Counted from the first letter of the stretch, positions 40,347 to 50,157 are shown. The stretch: DNA of 64,000 nt from Marinococcus halotolerans DSM 16375 (GCF_000420725.1 NZ_ATVM01000003.1:1-64000); one strand, 5' to 3'. The notes: generated by a model from the letters alone, not told the origin. Translations and numbers: made by a program.

Positions 40347-43300
40347 ATGAACGGTCTAGAGAATATTAAAAAGGTATTAGTAGCAAACCGCGGTGAAATT
40401 GCTATACGCATATTTCGGGCGTGCACCGAATTACATATACGCACCGTGGCTATTTATTCCAATGAAGATGTAGGGGCGTTTCACCGTTATAAAGCAGACG
40501 AAGCATACTTAGTCGGGGAAGGGCAGAAGCCAATTGATGCTTATCTGGATATTGAAGATATTATCCGTACAGCAAAAGAAAATGGCGTCGATGCTATACA
40601 CCCGGGCTACGGCTTTCTTTCTGAAAATATTGACTTTGCCAGACGGTGTGACGAAGAAGGAATTACCTTTATCGGGCCTGAAACCCGTCACCTCGAAATG
40701 TTCGGGGATAAAGTTAAAGCAAGAGAAACAGCTATCGCTGCCGATCTTCCGGTTATTCCAGGAAGCGACGGACCGGTAGACAGTGTGGAGGAAGTAAAAG
40801 ACTTCACTGACAAGCACGGCTTTCCGATTATGATTAAAGCTTCCCTTGGCGGCGGCGGGCGCGGCATGCGTATTGTCCGCGACGCGGAATCGCTCGAGGA
40901 TGCTTACGACCGGGCGAAATCCGAAGCGAAATCTGCTTTTGGCAACGACATTGTTTATGTTGAAAAATTCGTGGAAAATCCAAAGCATATTGAAGTGCAG
41001 GTGCTCGGTGATAAAGCAGGAAATGTTATACATTTATACGAGCGGGACTGCTCCATTCAGCGCCGTCACCAGAAGGTAGTGGAGGTAGCACCGAGTATTG
41101 CGCTCGACGAGTCGCTGCGTGAACGCATTTGCGATGCCGCTGTGAAGCTGGCCAGAAATATTGAATACGTTAATGCGGGAACAGTAGAGTTTCTTGTAAA
41201 CGACAAGGGCGAGTTTTTCTTTATCGAAGTGAACCCGCGTGTTCAGGTGGAGCATACAATTACAGAAATGATCACCGGGGTGGACATCGTGCAGTCCCAG
41301 CTGAAAATTGCTGACGGCGGTACGCTGCACGACGCTTCCATAGATATTCCGGAGCAAAAGGATATTAAAACGTTCGGATATGCTATCCAGTCCCGTGTAA
41401 CCACAGAGGATCCTGCGAATGATTTCATGCCGGATACAGGACGGATCATGGCTTACCGTTCAAGCGGCGGCTTCGGGGTAAGACTCGATGCCGGTAACGG
41501 TTTCCAGGGAGCGATCATCTCCCCGTACTACGATTCGCTGCTCGTAAAAGTATCCACGTGGGCACGCACATTTGAAGGGGCTTCTGAAAAAATGCTCCGA
41601 AACCTGCGGGAGTTCCGGATCCGCGGTATTCGTACAAACATTCCGTTCCTCGAAAATGTTGTCCAGCACGAAAAATTCATTACGGGCACCTACGACACCT
41701 CGTTTATTGATTCGAGTCCGGAGCTGTTTGTATTTCCAGTACGCCAGGACCGTGGTACAAAGATGCTCACATTTATCGGTGAGACGATTGTAAACGGGTA
41801 CCCTGGGCTTGAAAATACACCAAAGCCGACGCTCAACAAGCCGGTGGTGCCAAAAATCGATAAGAAAAAGCCGATACCGAGAGGGACGAAGCAGATTCTC
41901 GACGAACAGGGGCCGGAGGGTCTCGCGAACTGGGTGAAGGATCAAAACGAAGTGCTTTTGACCGATACCACGTTCCGTGACGCCCATCAGTCGCTGCTTG
42001 CCACGAGGGTCCGCAGTGATGACCTGAAGCGTATTGCAGAGCCGACCTCGCGGATGCTCCCTAACCTGTTCTCCTCGGAGATGTGGGGCGGGGCCACCTT
42101 TGATGTGGCGATGCGCTTTCTGCATGAAGATCCGTGGACCCGGCTGCTTGAACTTCGTGAGCGTATGCCGAACACGCTTCTGCAGATGCTTTTCCGTTCG
42201 TCCAATGCTGTCGGATACAAAAACTATCCGGATAACCTGATCAAAGAATTTGTTCATAAATCAGCGTATGCCGGCATTGATGTTTTCCGTATCTTTGATT
42301 CTCTTAACTGGCTTAAAGGGATGACGCTTACGATTGATGAAGTGCGTCAGACAAACAAAATTGCTGAGGCAGCGATGTGTTATACAGGGGACATTCTCGA
42401 TCCAAAACGCGACAAATATGACCTGAAATATTATAAAAATCTCGCAAAAGAGCTTGAAAACGCAGGCGCCCACATTCTGGGCATCAAAGATATGGCAGGG
42501 CTGTTAAAGCCGGAAGCAGCGTATCAGCTTGTCTCTGAGCTTAAAGATTCGATTTCGATTCCGGTTCACCTGCACACGCATGATACAAGCGGCAATGGTA
42601 TTTTCACGTATGCCCGGGCCGTTGAAGCAGGAGTAGACATTGTCGACGTAGCTGAAAGCTCCATGGCGGGTCTCACTTCACAGCCAAGCGCAGACGGTCT
42701 GTACTATGCACTGGCCGGTAATAAGCGCCAGCCGAACGTTGATGTTGGTGCCCTGCAGGAGCTCAGTGACTTCTGGGATACGACGCGTGAATATTACCAG
42801 GGCTTTGAAAGCGGTATGCGTTCACCTGCGCCTGAAGTGTATGAGCATGAAATGCCGGGCGGTCAGTACAGCAATCTCCAGCAGCAGGCTAAAGCAGTAG
42901 GCCTCGGCGACCGCTGGCGCGAAGTGAAGAAAATGTACCGCCGCGTTAATGATATGTTTGGGGACGTTGTAAAAGTAACACCGTCGTCCAAAATCGTCGG
43001 GGATATGGCTCTGTATATGGTACAGAACGATCTGACAGAAGAGGATGTTTACGATAACGGCCAGAACCTCGACTTCCCGGACTCCGTGGTGGAATTCTTC
43101 CAGGGGTATTTAGGGCAGCCGCATCAGGGATTCCCGGAAAAACTTCAAAAAATTATTTTGAAGGACCGTACCCCGATTACGAACCGTCCGGGTGAAAACC
43201 TCGAACCGGTCGACTTCAAGGCTATTGAAGAAGAGCTCTTTAATACGCTTGACCGGCCAGTGACGAGCCATGATATGATTTCCTACGCGATGTATCCGAA

Positions 43301-43793
43301 GGTATACATGGAGTTTGAACAGTTCCGTCAAAGCTTCAGTGATGTATCTGTGCTTGATACACCGACGTTTTTCTACGGGCTCGAGCTCGGGGAAACAGTG
43401 GAAGTGGAGATCGAAAAAGGAAAGACACTGATCGTGAAGCTCATTTCCGTATCGGAGCCGGATGAAACCGGCCATAGAAATGTGTACTTTGAATTGAACG
43501 GGCAGTCCCGTGAAGTGGTTATTAAGGATAAAAATGCTAAGGTGGATGCCAATGTGCGTCCGAAAGTAGATAAATCAAATCCTAACCAAATCGGAGCAAC
43601 GATGCCTGGAACCGTGCTGAAAACCTCTGTAAAAGAGGGAGATGAAGTAGCTAAAGGCGATCAGCTCATGATTACAGAAGCGATGAAAATGGAAACGACC
43701 GTACAGGCACCGTTTGATGGGAAAATCAAAGGCGTGTATGTAGGAAATAATGAACCGATCGAATCGGGAGATCTTCTTCTCGAATTTGAATAA
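40347..43793 (+). CDS. pycA: Pyruvate carboxylase
   Basis: A 1148-residue biotin enzyme that makes oxaloacetate from pyruvate, bicarbonate and ATP. Domains in order: biotin carboxylase (residues 1-460, with KASLGGGGRGMRIV, ERDCSIQRRHQKVVE and FIEVNPRVQVEHTITE); carboxyltransferase (about 530-830, TDTTFRDAHQSLLATRVR, VHLHTHDTSGNG); allosteric/tetramerisation region; and C-terminal BCCP with the biotinyl Lys1114 in TEAMKMET. AGGAGG is ideally placed. In B. subtilis its activity is raised by DarB, whose homologue is encoded at 51130-51579. Confidence 0.98.
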   Translation: MNGLENIKKVLVANRGEIAIRIFRACTELHIRTVAIYSNEDVGAFHRYKADEAYLVGEGQKPIDAYLDIEDIIRTAKENGVDAIHPGYGFLSENIDFARRCDEEGITFIGPETRHLEMFGDKVKARETAIAADLPVIPGSDGPVDSVEEVKDFTDKHGFPIMIKASLGGGGRGMRIVRDAESLEDAYDRAKSEAKSAFGNDIVYVEKFVENPKHIEVQVLGDKAGNVIHLYERDCSIQRRHQKVVEVAPSIALDESLRERICDAAVKLARNIEYVNAGTVEFLVNDKGEFFFIEVNPRVQVEHTITEMITGVDIVQSQLKIADGGTLHDASIDIPEQKDIKTFGYAIQSRVTTEDPANDFMPDTGRIMAYRSSGGFGVRLDAGNGFQGAIISPYYDSLLVKVSTWARTFEGASEKMLRNLREFRIRGIRTNIPFLENVVQHEKFITGTYDTSFIDSSPELFVFPVRQDRGTKMLTFIGETIVNGYPGLENTPKPTLNKPVVPKIDKKKPIPRGTKQILDEQGPEGLANWVKDQNEVLLTDTTFRDAHQSLLATRVRSDDLKRIAEPTSRMLPNLFSSEMWGGATFDVAMRFLHEDPWTRLLELRERMPNTLLQMLFRSSNAVGYKNYPDNLIKEFVHKSAYAGIDVFRIFDSLNWLKGMTLTIDEVRQTNKIAEAAMCYTGDILDPKRDKYDLKYYKNLAKELENAGAHILGIKDMAGLLKPEAAYQLVSELKDSISIPVHLHTHDTSGNGIFTYARAVEAGVDIVDVAESSMAGLTSQPSADGLYYALAGNKRQPNVDVGALQELSDFWDTTREYYQGFESGMRSPAPEVYEHEMPGGQYSNLQQQAKAVGLGDRWREVKKMYRRVNDMFGDVVKVTPSSKIVGDMALYMVQNDLTEEDVYDNGQNLDFPDSVVEFFQGYLGQPHQGFPEKLQKIILKDRTPITNRPGENLEPVDFKAIEEELFNTLDRPVTSHDMISYAMYPKVYMEFEQFRQSFSDVSVLDTPTFFYGLELGETVEVEIEKGKTLIVKLISVSEPDETGHRNVYFELNGQSREVVIKDKNAKVDANVRPKVDKSNPNQIGATMPGTVLKTSVKEGDEVAKGDQLMITEAMKMETTVQAPFDGKIKGVYVGNNEPIESGDLLLEFE

Positions 43794-43798
43794 CAGGT

Positions 43799-43831
43799 AA
43801 AAAAGATCGGCCGGCGGGCCGGTCTTTTTTT
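43799..43831 (+). terminator. Terminator after pycA
   Basis: AAAAGATCGGCC pairs with GGCCGGTCTTTT (one G-T) around GGCG, followed by a T-tract. Confidence 0.92.
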
Positions 43832-43997
43832 ATGGTAATACAAAAAGGAAAGTGAACTTTCCCGGCGCTTTAAAGAATACTTTTGGAAAGAAAAAATCTT
43901 TTGGGGAAAATGTTTTCTTCAGGAAAAAGCGTAAAATAAACGGAAAAAAGGTATAGAATTGAAGAGAACGAACCACGGTGTAAAAGGAGCGGAGTGT

Positions 43998-45425
43998 ATG
44001 ACGGAGGTAAGTGCTTTATGGATGCGAAGGGATTTGAGGTTAACAGATAACCGGGCGATGCATGAAATGCAGCGGTGGGCGGAAGCAGAAGAAGACAGGC
44101 AGTGGTTCTTAGTTTTTCATCTTGACCCGAACTTTTATGAATATTCTTGCCCTCATCATGATTATTTTTTTCAAAATCTAGAAAAATTTCGCAAAGAATG
44201 CGATGATCAACATATACAATTATATTTTCTGCACGGTTCGGCAGATGAAGCTTTCACCTACTTAAAAGAGAAAGTCCCGGCGCTTACGCATCTATTTTTT
44301 AATGAAGATGAGGCACCTCAAGCCGCCCGCCGGGACGAGCAGGTACTAAAAAACATGCAGCAGAGCCGGGTAGAAACACATGTTTATAAAGATGCTCATT
44401 TCCACCGCTCCGATGAAGTGAAGAAAAAAGACGGCGGGTTTTATTCCGTCTACACTCCCTATTATCGTGCCTGGCGCCAGCTTGAAAAGGAACAGCCGTA
44501 TGAATGCAGGCTCGACCGCATAATCAGCCAGCAGGCCCGTTTGGAGCTTCCGCAAAAGGCTGCTTATCAAAAGCTGTCTTCGTATTTGAACAATAACGAA
44601 AAGACGTGGGACCGTACTGCAGAGAGGGACGGACGAAAACGGCTGGAAACGTTTGTGGAGGAAATCGCCCCGGAGTATCATGAAACGAACAATGCTCTTT
44701 CCAGTGATGGAACGAGCCGGCTTTCTGCGTATTTAAAGACCGGCAGGCTGTCAGTGCGTACGATTTATCAGGCTCTGTTAGAGCAGCTTGAAGAAGGGAA
44801 CCCGGGGGCCGAGGCTTTTGTAAGTGAACTCGCCTGGAGAGATTATTATAATATGATTCACGCCACGCGTCCTGAGCTGAAAAATAAAGAGCTGAAAGAG
44901 GCGTACCGAAACCTGCCGTGGGAGTACGATAAAAAGAGGCTTCAGACATGGAAGGATGGCCGTACCGGCTATCCGATTGTGGATGCCTGTATGCGGCAGT
45001 TAAATGAGATTGGATGGATGCACAATCGTGGAAGAATGATCGCTGCTTCCTTTTTAACTAAGGATTATTTGATCGACTGGAGAGAAGGGGAAAAGTATTT
45101 TGCTGAAAGGCTGATCGATTACGATCCTTCTTCGAATGCGGGCGGATGGCAGTGGGCTGCGTCCACTGGTACAGATGCCGTGCCGTATTTCCGCGTCTTT
45201 TCTCCAGTGAGGCAGAGTGAACGTTTTGATCCGCAGGGCGACTATATTCGTGAATATGTGCCGGAGCTGCATAAAGTGCCGAAAAAATTTATTCACACTC
45301 CGTGGAAAATGAATGCACAGGAACAAGAGGAATATGGCTGCATCCTCGGCCGGGACTGCCCAAAGCCCGATGTAGACCACGCGGTACAGCGAAAGAAAGC
45401 AATTGAGATGTTTAAAGGAGAGTAA
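43998..45425 (+). CDS. phr: Deoxyribodipyrimidine photolyase (class I)
   Basis: A 475-residue light-driven DNA repair enzyme for cyclobutane pyrimidine dimers. The N-terminal antenna domain starts LWMRRDLRLTDNRAM. The FAD domain contains GRLSVRTIYQAL, LAWRDYYNMI, TGYPIVDACMRQLNEIGWMHNRGRM and the DYDPSSNAGGWQWAASTGTDAVPYFRVFSP stretch, with the Trp residues of the electron chain. The antenna pigment type cannot be told. AAAGGAG is 8 nt before the chosen ATG. It shares a transcript with the acetyltransferase that begins 3 nt later. Confidence 0.95.
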   Translation: MTEVSALWMRRDLRLTDNRAMHEMQRWAEAEEDRQWFLVFHLDPNFYEYSCPHHDYFFQNLEKFRKECDDQHIQLYFLHGSADEAFTYLKEKVPALTHLFFNEDEAPQAARRDEQVLKNMQQSRVETHVYKDAHFHRSDEVKKKDGGFYSVYTPYYRAWRQLEKEQPYECRLDRIISQQARLELPQKAAYQKLSSYLNNNEKTWDRTAERDGRKRLETFVEEIAPEYHETNNALSSDGTSRLSAYLKTGRLSVRTIYQALLEQLEEGNPGAEAFVSELAWRDYYNMIHATRPELKNKELKEAYRNLPWEYDKKRLQTWKDGRTGYPIVDACMRQLNEIGWMHNRGRMIAASFLTKDYLIDWREGEKYFAERLIDYDPSSNAGGWQWAASTGTDAVPYFRVFSPVRQSERFDPQGDYIREYVPELHKVPKKFIHTPWKMNAQEQEEYGCILGRDCPKPDVDHAVQRKKAIEMFKGE

Positions 45426-45428
45426 GCC

Positions 45429-46598
45429 ATGGACATTCGCCGTATGAAAAAATCAGAAATCGACCAGAGTCTGGATCTGGCCCAATATGCTTTTCAAATT
45501 CATTTAACAGAAGAACAGCGCCGGGAAAGGAGACGCACTATCGTTCCCCAGGATAACTGGGTGGCGGTCGAACGGGGGAAGGTGCTTTCTAAGGTAGCTA
45601 TTTTTCCAACGGTGGTTTACCTTGGGGATGTAAAAATGCCGATGGGAGGAATTTCCGGTGTGGCAACGTGGCCGGAAAAGCGCCGGGGCAGCCTGGTGCG
45701 TTCATTATTGAAAGAAGCGCTGGTGGATTTGAGGGACCGGGGAGTCCCCATCTCTATGCTCTACCCGTTTTCGACTTCCTTTTACCGAAAATTCGGCTGG
45801 GAGGTATTCTGTGATACGAAGCATTGGACGGTAACGAAAAGCGAGCTTCCGGAAACCGGAGAGCCTGAAAAGGGCAGCATCCGCCGAATCTATCAGCAGG
45901 ACTGGCAGATTCTCGACTATATCTATCAGAAATGGGCGAAACAGTATGCTGGCATGATTGCACGTTCTGAGCAGTGGTGGAAAAACCGGACGCTCCAGCG
46001 GAAAAAAGGAAATGCGGCTGTTTACACCGATGCGAATGGCTTTGACAGCGGGTATGTGCTGTATGAGGTAAAGGAGCAGCAGCTGACCGTCCATGAATTT
46101 GTAGCCTGGCATGAAGATGCACGCAGGGAATTGTGGCGGTTTCTGGCAAATCATGATTCCATGATTGAAACCGCTAAAATTTCTCCGGTTATTGATGATC
46201 CCAGCCGTTATATGCTGCCGGAGCCGAAAATTGAAGAAACGAGAAAAAGCTACTTCATGGCCCGTATTGTCGATGTGTATCCATTTTTGCACCAGTACCC
46301 GTTGAATCTGCCGGTCGAGGAGTCTTTAGTGCTGCATGTGGAGGATGACTTCTGCGATTGGAACAATACGAGCTGGCAGCTGTATAAATCGAAAGAGGGC
46401 CGGACGGAAATCAAAGAGGTTCTCTCAAACCGTACTGGTATTGAACTGTCCATTAACACATTGACCGCTCTTGCTATGGGGTATATTACCGTACGGGAGG
46501 CTGAGCGCACGTCGCTTGTGAAAGGAAATAAGCAGCAGCTGGAGCTGCTTGATCGTGTTCTCCCGGGATTCACTCCATTTATGTATGACTTTTTCTGA
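45429..46598 (+). CDS. Eis-like GNAT acetyltransferase
   Basis: A 389-residue protein of the Eis family. There are two tandem GNAT-type lobes, the first with GGISGVATWPEKRRGSLVRSLLKEAL (acetyl-CoA pyrophosphate loop with RRxG). The C-terminal SCP2-like domain runs from about residue 290. The C-terminal carboxylate of the Eis active site is the final Phe (MYDFF). Family members acetylate amines, including aminoglycosides or peptides; the substrate here is unknown. It overlaps the phr ribosome context (3 nt gap), so it is probably co-translated. Confidence 0.88.
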   Translation: MDIRRMKKSEIDQSLDLAQYAFQIHLTEEQRRERRRTIVPQDNWVAVERGKVLSKVAIFPTVVYLGDVKMPMGGISGVATWPEKRRGSLVRSLLKEALVDLRDRGVPISMLYPFSTSFYRKFGWEVFCDTKHWTVTKSELPETGEPEKGSIRRIYQQDWQILDYIYQKWAKQYAGMIARSEQWWKNRTLQRKKGNAAVYTDANGFDSGYVLYEVKEQQLTVHEFVAWHEDARRELWRFLANHDSMIETAKISPVIDDPSRYMLPEPKIEETRKSYFMARIVDVYPFLHQYPLNLPVEESLVLHVEDDFCDWNNTSWQLYKSKEGRTEIKEVLSNRTGIELSINTLTALAMGYITVREAERTSLVKGNKQQLELLDRVLPGFTPFMYDFF

Positions 46599-46601
46599 TA
46601 C

Positions 46602-46642
46602 AAAAAAGCAGGCCTTTTAATGATGAAGGCCTGCTTCTTTTT
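46602..46642. terminator. Bidirectional terminator
   Basis: AAAAAGCAGGCCTT pairs with AAGGCCTGCTTCTTTTT around TTAATGATG, between convergent genes; it overlaps the last codons of ctaA. Confidence 0.9.
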
Positions 46643-47516
46643 GCTGGATGCTGTTGGAGGTGCCGGCAAGCTCTGCTGATGAAACGGCCGGCCGCCTCGT
46701 AATGATCACGAGCATATAAGTCATGATAGTGAAAATGATGCTGATCGTCAGCGCGTGAATAAGCACCGATGTTAAATGAGGGGCCCCGAAAATGAGTGCG
46801 ATCCCTGCACCTGCCTGAACGAGTATCAAGACGAATGTCATCACACTCATAGCGGCGAGAGAAGTATAGGCCTTGAATCGTTTTAGCGTCCAGATCATCA
46901 GAACGGCAACGACAATCATGAGGGCGACAGCGGCGCCGCGGTGAATCCACCCGGCCATCTCCGATCCGCCGGAGTGCTTGACGTAGGCTCCAGTATAGAT
47001 GACGGCATAGGAATAGACGATAGTAGCGATCAGGTAACTGCGGTAGCCTTTCGTTACTTTTGGCTGCAGCGACGGCTTCTCGTTATCCTCAAATGCCAGT
47101 ATCGTGAGCATGATAACGGTGGCAAGCGAGATGGCACTGATGCCGAAATGAAGCGCGAGCACGAGACTCGAGTTGCCCCAGATGACAGCGCCGGCTCCCA
47201 TTAATCCCTGAAAGATAATAAACAATACAGCCATCAGCGCCATGAATTTTGTCTCCCGCAGATGGGAAAGCTTCACAGACGACCAGATAGCAAGAATAAT
47301 AACAAAAAGGCCCATCAGTCCCGACCAGAGCCGGTGGCTGTATTCAATAATAGTGGCGACGGCAGGGTTGGAAGGTACTACTTCCCCGAAACAAAGCGGC
47401 CATGTGGCACCGCAGCCTTCGCCGGACCCTGTGTTAGTCACCAGAGCTCCCTGCAGCAGTACAATGAGCATGCCAATGGAAGTAATGACACCGAATGTGC
47501 GTAATCCCCAGTGCAA
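46617..47516 (-). CDS. ctaA: Heme A synthase
   Basis: A 299-residue eight-helix membrane protein that oxidises the C8 methyl of heme O to the formyl of heme A. The extracellular loop GEGCGATWPLCFGE holds the cysteine pair typical of Gram-positive CtaA. EYSHRLWSG carries a heme-ligand His, and ALHFGISAIS and WIHRGAAVAL carry others. The start is TTG with AAGGAG nine nt upstream. CtaB (heme O synthase) and the ctaCDEF oxidase genes that follow in B. subtilis are not in this window. Confidence 0.95.
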   Translation of the reverse strand: MHWGLRTFGVITSIGMLIVLLQGALVTNTGSGEGCGATWPLCFGEVVPSNPAVATIIEYSHRLWSGLMGLFVIILAIWSSVKLSHLRETKFMALMAVLFIIFQGLMGAGAVIWGNSSLVLALHFGISAISLATVIMLTILAFEDNEKPSLQPKVTKGYRSYLIATIVYSYAVIYTGAYVKHSGGSEMAGWIHRGAAVALMIVVAVLMIWTLKRFKAYTSLAAMSVMTFVLILVQAGAGIALIFGAPHLTSVLIHALTISIIFTIMTYMLVIITRRPAVSSAELAGTSNSIQQKEAGLHH

Positions 47517-47769
47517 AATAAGTCACTCCTTCAATATAAATGCAATTAAAAATTTCACGTTTTTCTTACATAATTAATCGTAGATTTCCAGCCTAAAAAA
47601 GTCAATTTTTAATCCTGGTCCGCCCATGAACAAATATTGAAATGTGAAAAATGTGTGAAAGCAGGAATGGTAAAGAAAAAACGTTCACTGGATTGTTAAT
47701 TCATACTTCTGCAAAAAGCTGCATGATTTAGTATAATATAACCGCTACCAGAGAAGAGGAGGAATATAC
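47517..47769. promoter_or_regulatory. Divergent ctaA-ctaM control region
   Basis: About 250 bases between divergent heme-copper oxidase biogenesis genes. AATGTGAAAAATGTGTGAAAG at 47641-47661 holds two tandem TGTGAA units reminiscent of the ResD site TTTGTGAAT. A TATAAT near 47735 could be the ctaM -10. Regulation by ResD is suggested, not shown. Confidence 0.4.
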
Positions 47770-48324
47770 GTGTCGCAATTAAAGGCCGAAGAACACAAGC
47801 GCACTAATCGTGCGCATACGTGGATCGTGATTCTGCTCAGCGTGATTATTAACGGGCTTGTAACGATTTTGATTTTTGTAGAAGGCGGCGGACAGACATT
47901 TAACGGTTTCGATCTGACCATTCTGCCGATGATGAATGCAATATTTAACAGCTTCACGACCGTGTTTTTACTCGGGGCTCTATACTTTATTTTAAGAAAA
48001 AATATTAAGATGCACCGCCGGTTTATATACGGGGCATTCTCTACCACTGCTCTTTTTCTTGTCACGTATCTGGCGTACCACAGCCTTGCCTCGAGCACAT
48101 CCTACGGCGGGGAAGGGGTCATGCAGTACGTGTATTATTTTATTCTGATCTCTCATATTATTTTGGCAGCATTGATTGTGCCGCTCTCAATCTATACTTT
48201 TTTAAAGGGCTTTACGTATCAGGTGCAGAAGCACCGTAAAATTGCACGATGGACGATGCCGCTATGGCTGTATGTAAGTATTACCGGCGTAGTGGTGTAT
48301 TTTATGATTGCCCCTTATTACTAA
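47770..48324 (+). CDS. ctaM: DUF420 membrane protein, CtaM-like oxidase assembly factor
   Basis: A 184-residue protein with four to five helices. LTILPMMNAIFNSFTTVFLLGALYFI, KMHRRFIYGAF, YLAYHSLASSTSYGG and HRKIARWTMPLWLYVSITGVVVYFM are DUF420 landmarks with conserved His residues. In S. aureus CtaM is needed for the aa3 quinol oxidase; B. subtilis has the homologue YozB. Pairing with ctaA supports this role. The start is GTG after GAGGAGG. Confidence 0.88.
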   Translation: MSQLKAEEHKRTNRAHTWIVILLSVIINGLVTILIFVEGGGQTFNGFDLTILPMMNAIFNSFTTVFLLGALYFILRKNIKMHRRFIYGAFSTTALFLVTYLAYHSLASSTSYGGEGVMQYVYYFILISHIILAALIVPLSIYTFLKGFTYQVQKHRKIARWTMPLWLYVSITGVVVYFMIAPYY

Positions 48325-48358
48325 GAAAAAGGAAAGCCGCCGCGGCTTTCCTTTTTTA
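48325..48358. terminator. Bidirectional terminator
   Basis: AAAAAGGAAAGCCGC pairs with GCGGCTTTCCTTTTT around a minimal loop, between convergent genes. Confidence 0.92.
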
Positions 48359-49420
48359 TACTCTGAAATTTAATTTGATGAGCCCTGCTTCCCTTGCAGA
48401 AGTAAAAGCAATAACTGCGAGCGGACCGACGATAAAGCCTACCACTCCAAGAAGGGTAAGCCCGAGATACAGGCTGATTAATGTGGCAAGAGGGGAAAGT
48501 CCGATATGGTGTCCCATTACTTTTGGTTCGACAGTACGGCGAATAATGAGCAGAACAACACCAAGCGCCAGCAGCTGTGTTCCAAGAACAAGGTCGCCGC
48601 TGATATACATATAGATAGACCACGGGGCAAGGATGGCGATCGAGCCGATAATGGGAATGAAATCCACAGCCCATATAATGAGACTCATCACAATCGCGAC
48701 TTCCGGGGTGAAAATCATTAACCCGATAAACGTAACGGCCAGTATAATTAAGCTGACCAGAAACTGGGCTTTGAAAAAGCCGAGAATGACTTCAGCGAGC
48801 CGGCTGGTCATGAATTGAAATTTCTCAGTAGTTTCAGGCTTTAAAAAAGAATAGAATTTATCCGTCAGTCTTGGGAGGTCAATCATAAACAAATACAGAG
48901 CGATCAAATACACTAAAAACATAATTAAATAGCCGGGAATAGAAGCAATGACTGCCGTCGCCTGGTTCAGCAGATCGTCGTTTGCGATATTTTCCTGGAG
49001 GCCGGTGAGCATCTCAGCAATCCGGTTATTGATCTGATCAATAGTGTCCTGCGGAAGGTTCCACTGTTCGTAGCGATTGTTCAGCCCGGTTTGAATGTTT
49101 TCTACAGTTTCCACAAGATTGCTGATATATGTAGGTAGGTTTTTGGAAAAAGCCACCAACTGCGTGATCACCTGCGTAATCAACAAATAACCGAGTAGAA
49201 TTAACAGTAAAAGAAAAGCCGAGAAAACGATCATGACTGAAAACGGCCGTTTGATCTTAAGAGAACGCATAGCGAGGCGCACAGCCGGAGAAAGAGCCAG
49301 GGCCGTCAGCCATGCAAGAATAATCGGGCCTGAAACAGGAAGAATAAAGTAAAGAGCGACAAGGGCAAGAACGATGCCGATAAATCGGAAAATATTTTTT
49401 TTTGTCAGCAGGGCGGTCAC
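48356..49420 (-). CDS. AI-2E family transporter (YtvI/YueF-like)
   Basis: A 354-residue membrane protein of the AI-2 exporter superfamily. There is an N-terminal helix pair, a long amphipathic region (residues 80-150, rich in Asn and Gln), then the paired helices FLVSLIILAVTFIGLMIF and IIWAVDFIPIIGSIAILAPWSIYMYISGD with the family motif DxxPxxGs. GHHIGLSPLATLISLYLGLTLLGVVGFIVGP completes the signature. The start is GTG with AAAGGAG seven nt upstream. The transported compound is unknown; some relatives are Na+/H+ antiporters. Confidence 0.88.
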   Translation of the reverse strand: MTALLTKKNIFRFIGIVLALVALYFILPVSGPIILAWLTALALSPAVRLAMRSLKIKRPFSVMIVFSAFLLLLILLGYLLITQVITQLVAFSKNLPTYISNLVETVENIQTGLNNRYEQWNLPQDTIDQINNRIAEMLTGLQENIANDDLLNQATAVIASIPGYLIMFLVYLIALYLFMIDLPRLTDKFYSFLKPETTEKFQFMTSRLAEVILGFFKAQFLVSLIILAVTFIGLMIFTPEVAIVMSLIIWAVDFIPIIGSIAILAPWSIYMYISGDLVLGTQLLALGVVLLIIRRTVEPKVMGHHIGLSPLATLISLYLGLTLLGVVGFIVGPLAVIAFTSAREAGLIKLNFRV

Positions 49421-49516
49421 AGGGAAACTCCTTTCATCAAAATGAAGCAGTATGTACGTACTTTATCATTATAATGTATTTAGACAGATAGTAGTACTAA
49501 ATTAATGGATGCTGAA

Positions 49517-50029
49517 TCAGGAGCGGGAAGCCTGTTTTAAATAAAAGGTGCCGTCTGCTTTTGCGATGAGCCGGTTTTCTTCATCATAAACTGCGGCTTC
49601 AGCGTAAGAGATGCGGCGGCCGACGGTAACCGGGGACGCTTTACAGGTGAGCTGCCTGCCGGTGCCCGCGGAGATGAATTGTACGTGAATATCAATCGTT
49701 AAAATATCGCCGGGTACAGGAGACAGCTCCGAAAGAAGCACCCCCATGGAATTATCCATGATCGTCGTCAGGACGCCGCCGTGGACGATGCCGTGCGTAT
49801 TATGCAGGCCGGAATGAACGGGAACCTGGGCGCAGAGCGTTTCTTCATCCTCCCAGTAGGTAGAAGTGTGCATTAAATGCTCCACGCCGCTTCTGGCCTC
49901 CGAAGTGTCCCAGTCGTAAAGCAGCTTGAGGTAATGCTTAGTCAGCTCTTTGGCTTCGGGGGAGCCATCAGCCATAATATTTTCAAGCATCTCCTGTTCT
50001 GTCAGCTGGGGTGAATGTTTTTCGGTCAT
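49517..50029 (-). CDS. PaaI-family hotdog thioesterase
   Basis: A 170-residue acyl-CoA thioesterase-like protein. The hotdog core HNTHGIVHGGVLTTIMDNSMGVLLSE contains the catalytic-type HGG and Asp, followed by IDIHVQFISAGTGRQLTCKASPV and the final strand. An N-terminal helical extension of about 60 residues precedes it. GGAGAGG lies nine nt before the chosen ATG; an ATG directly abutting that site is rejected. Substrate unknown. Confidence 0.87.
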   Translation of the reverse strand: MTEKHSPQLTEQEMLENIMADGSPEAKELTKHYLKLLYDWDTSEARSGVEHLMHTSTYWEDEETLCAQVPVHSGLHNTHGIVHGGVLTTIMDNSMGVLLSELSPVPGDILTIDIHVQFISAGTGRQLTCKASPVTVGRRISYAEAAVYDEENRLIAKADGTFYLKQASRS

Positions 50030-50157
50030 GTTTGTCATCCTCTCCGTAGTACGCTTCTGTTTATATTGTAGCAATAAGACAAAAAGCGAACAAATATGAC
50101 GATTCGTTCTTCATAGAATAAGGCAATCCGTGATAAGATGAAAGCGGAGGTGAATGT

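Noticed and set aside
41460-42257. 265-codon minus-strand ORF inside pycA
   Set aside because: It is a shadow of the high-quality pycA frame, with no ribosome site and no recognisable domain.
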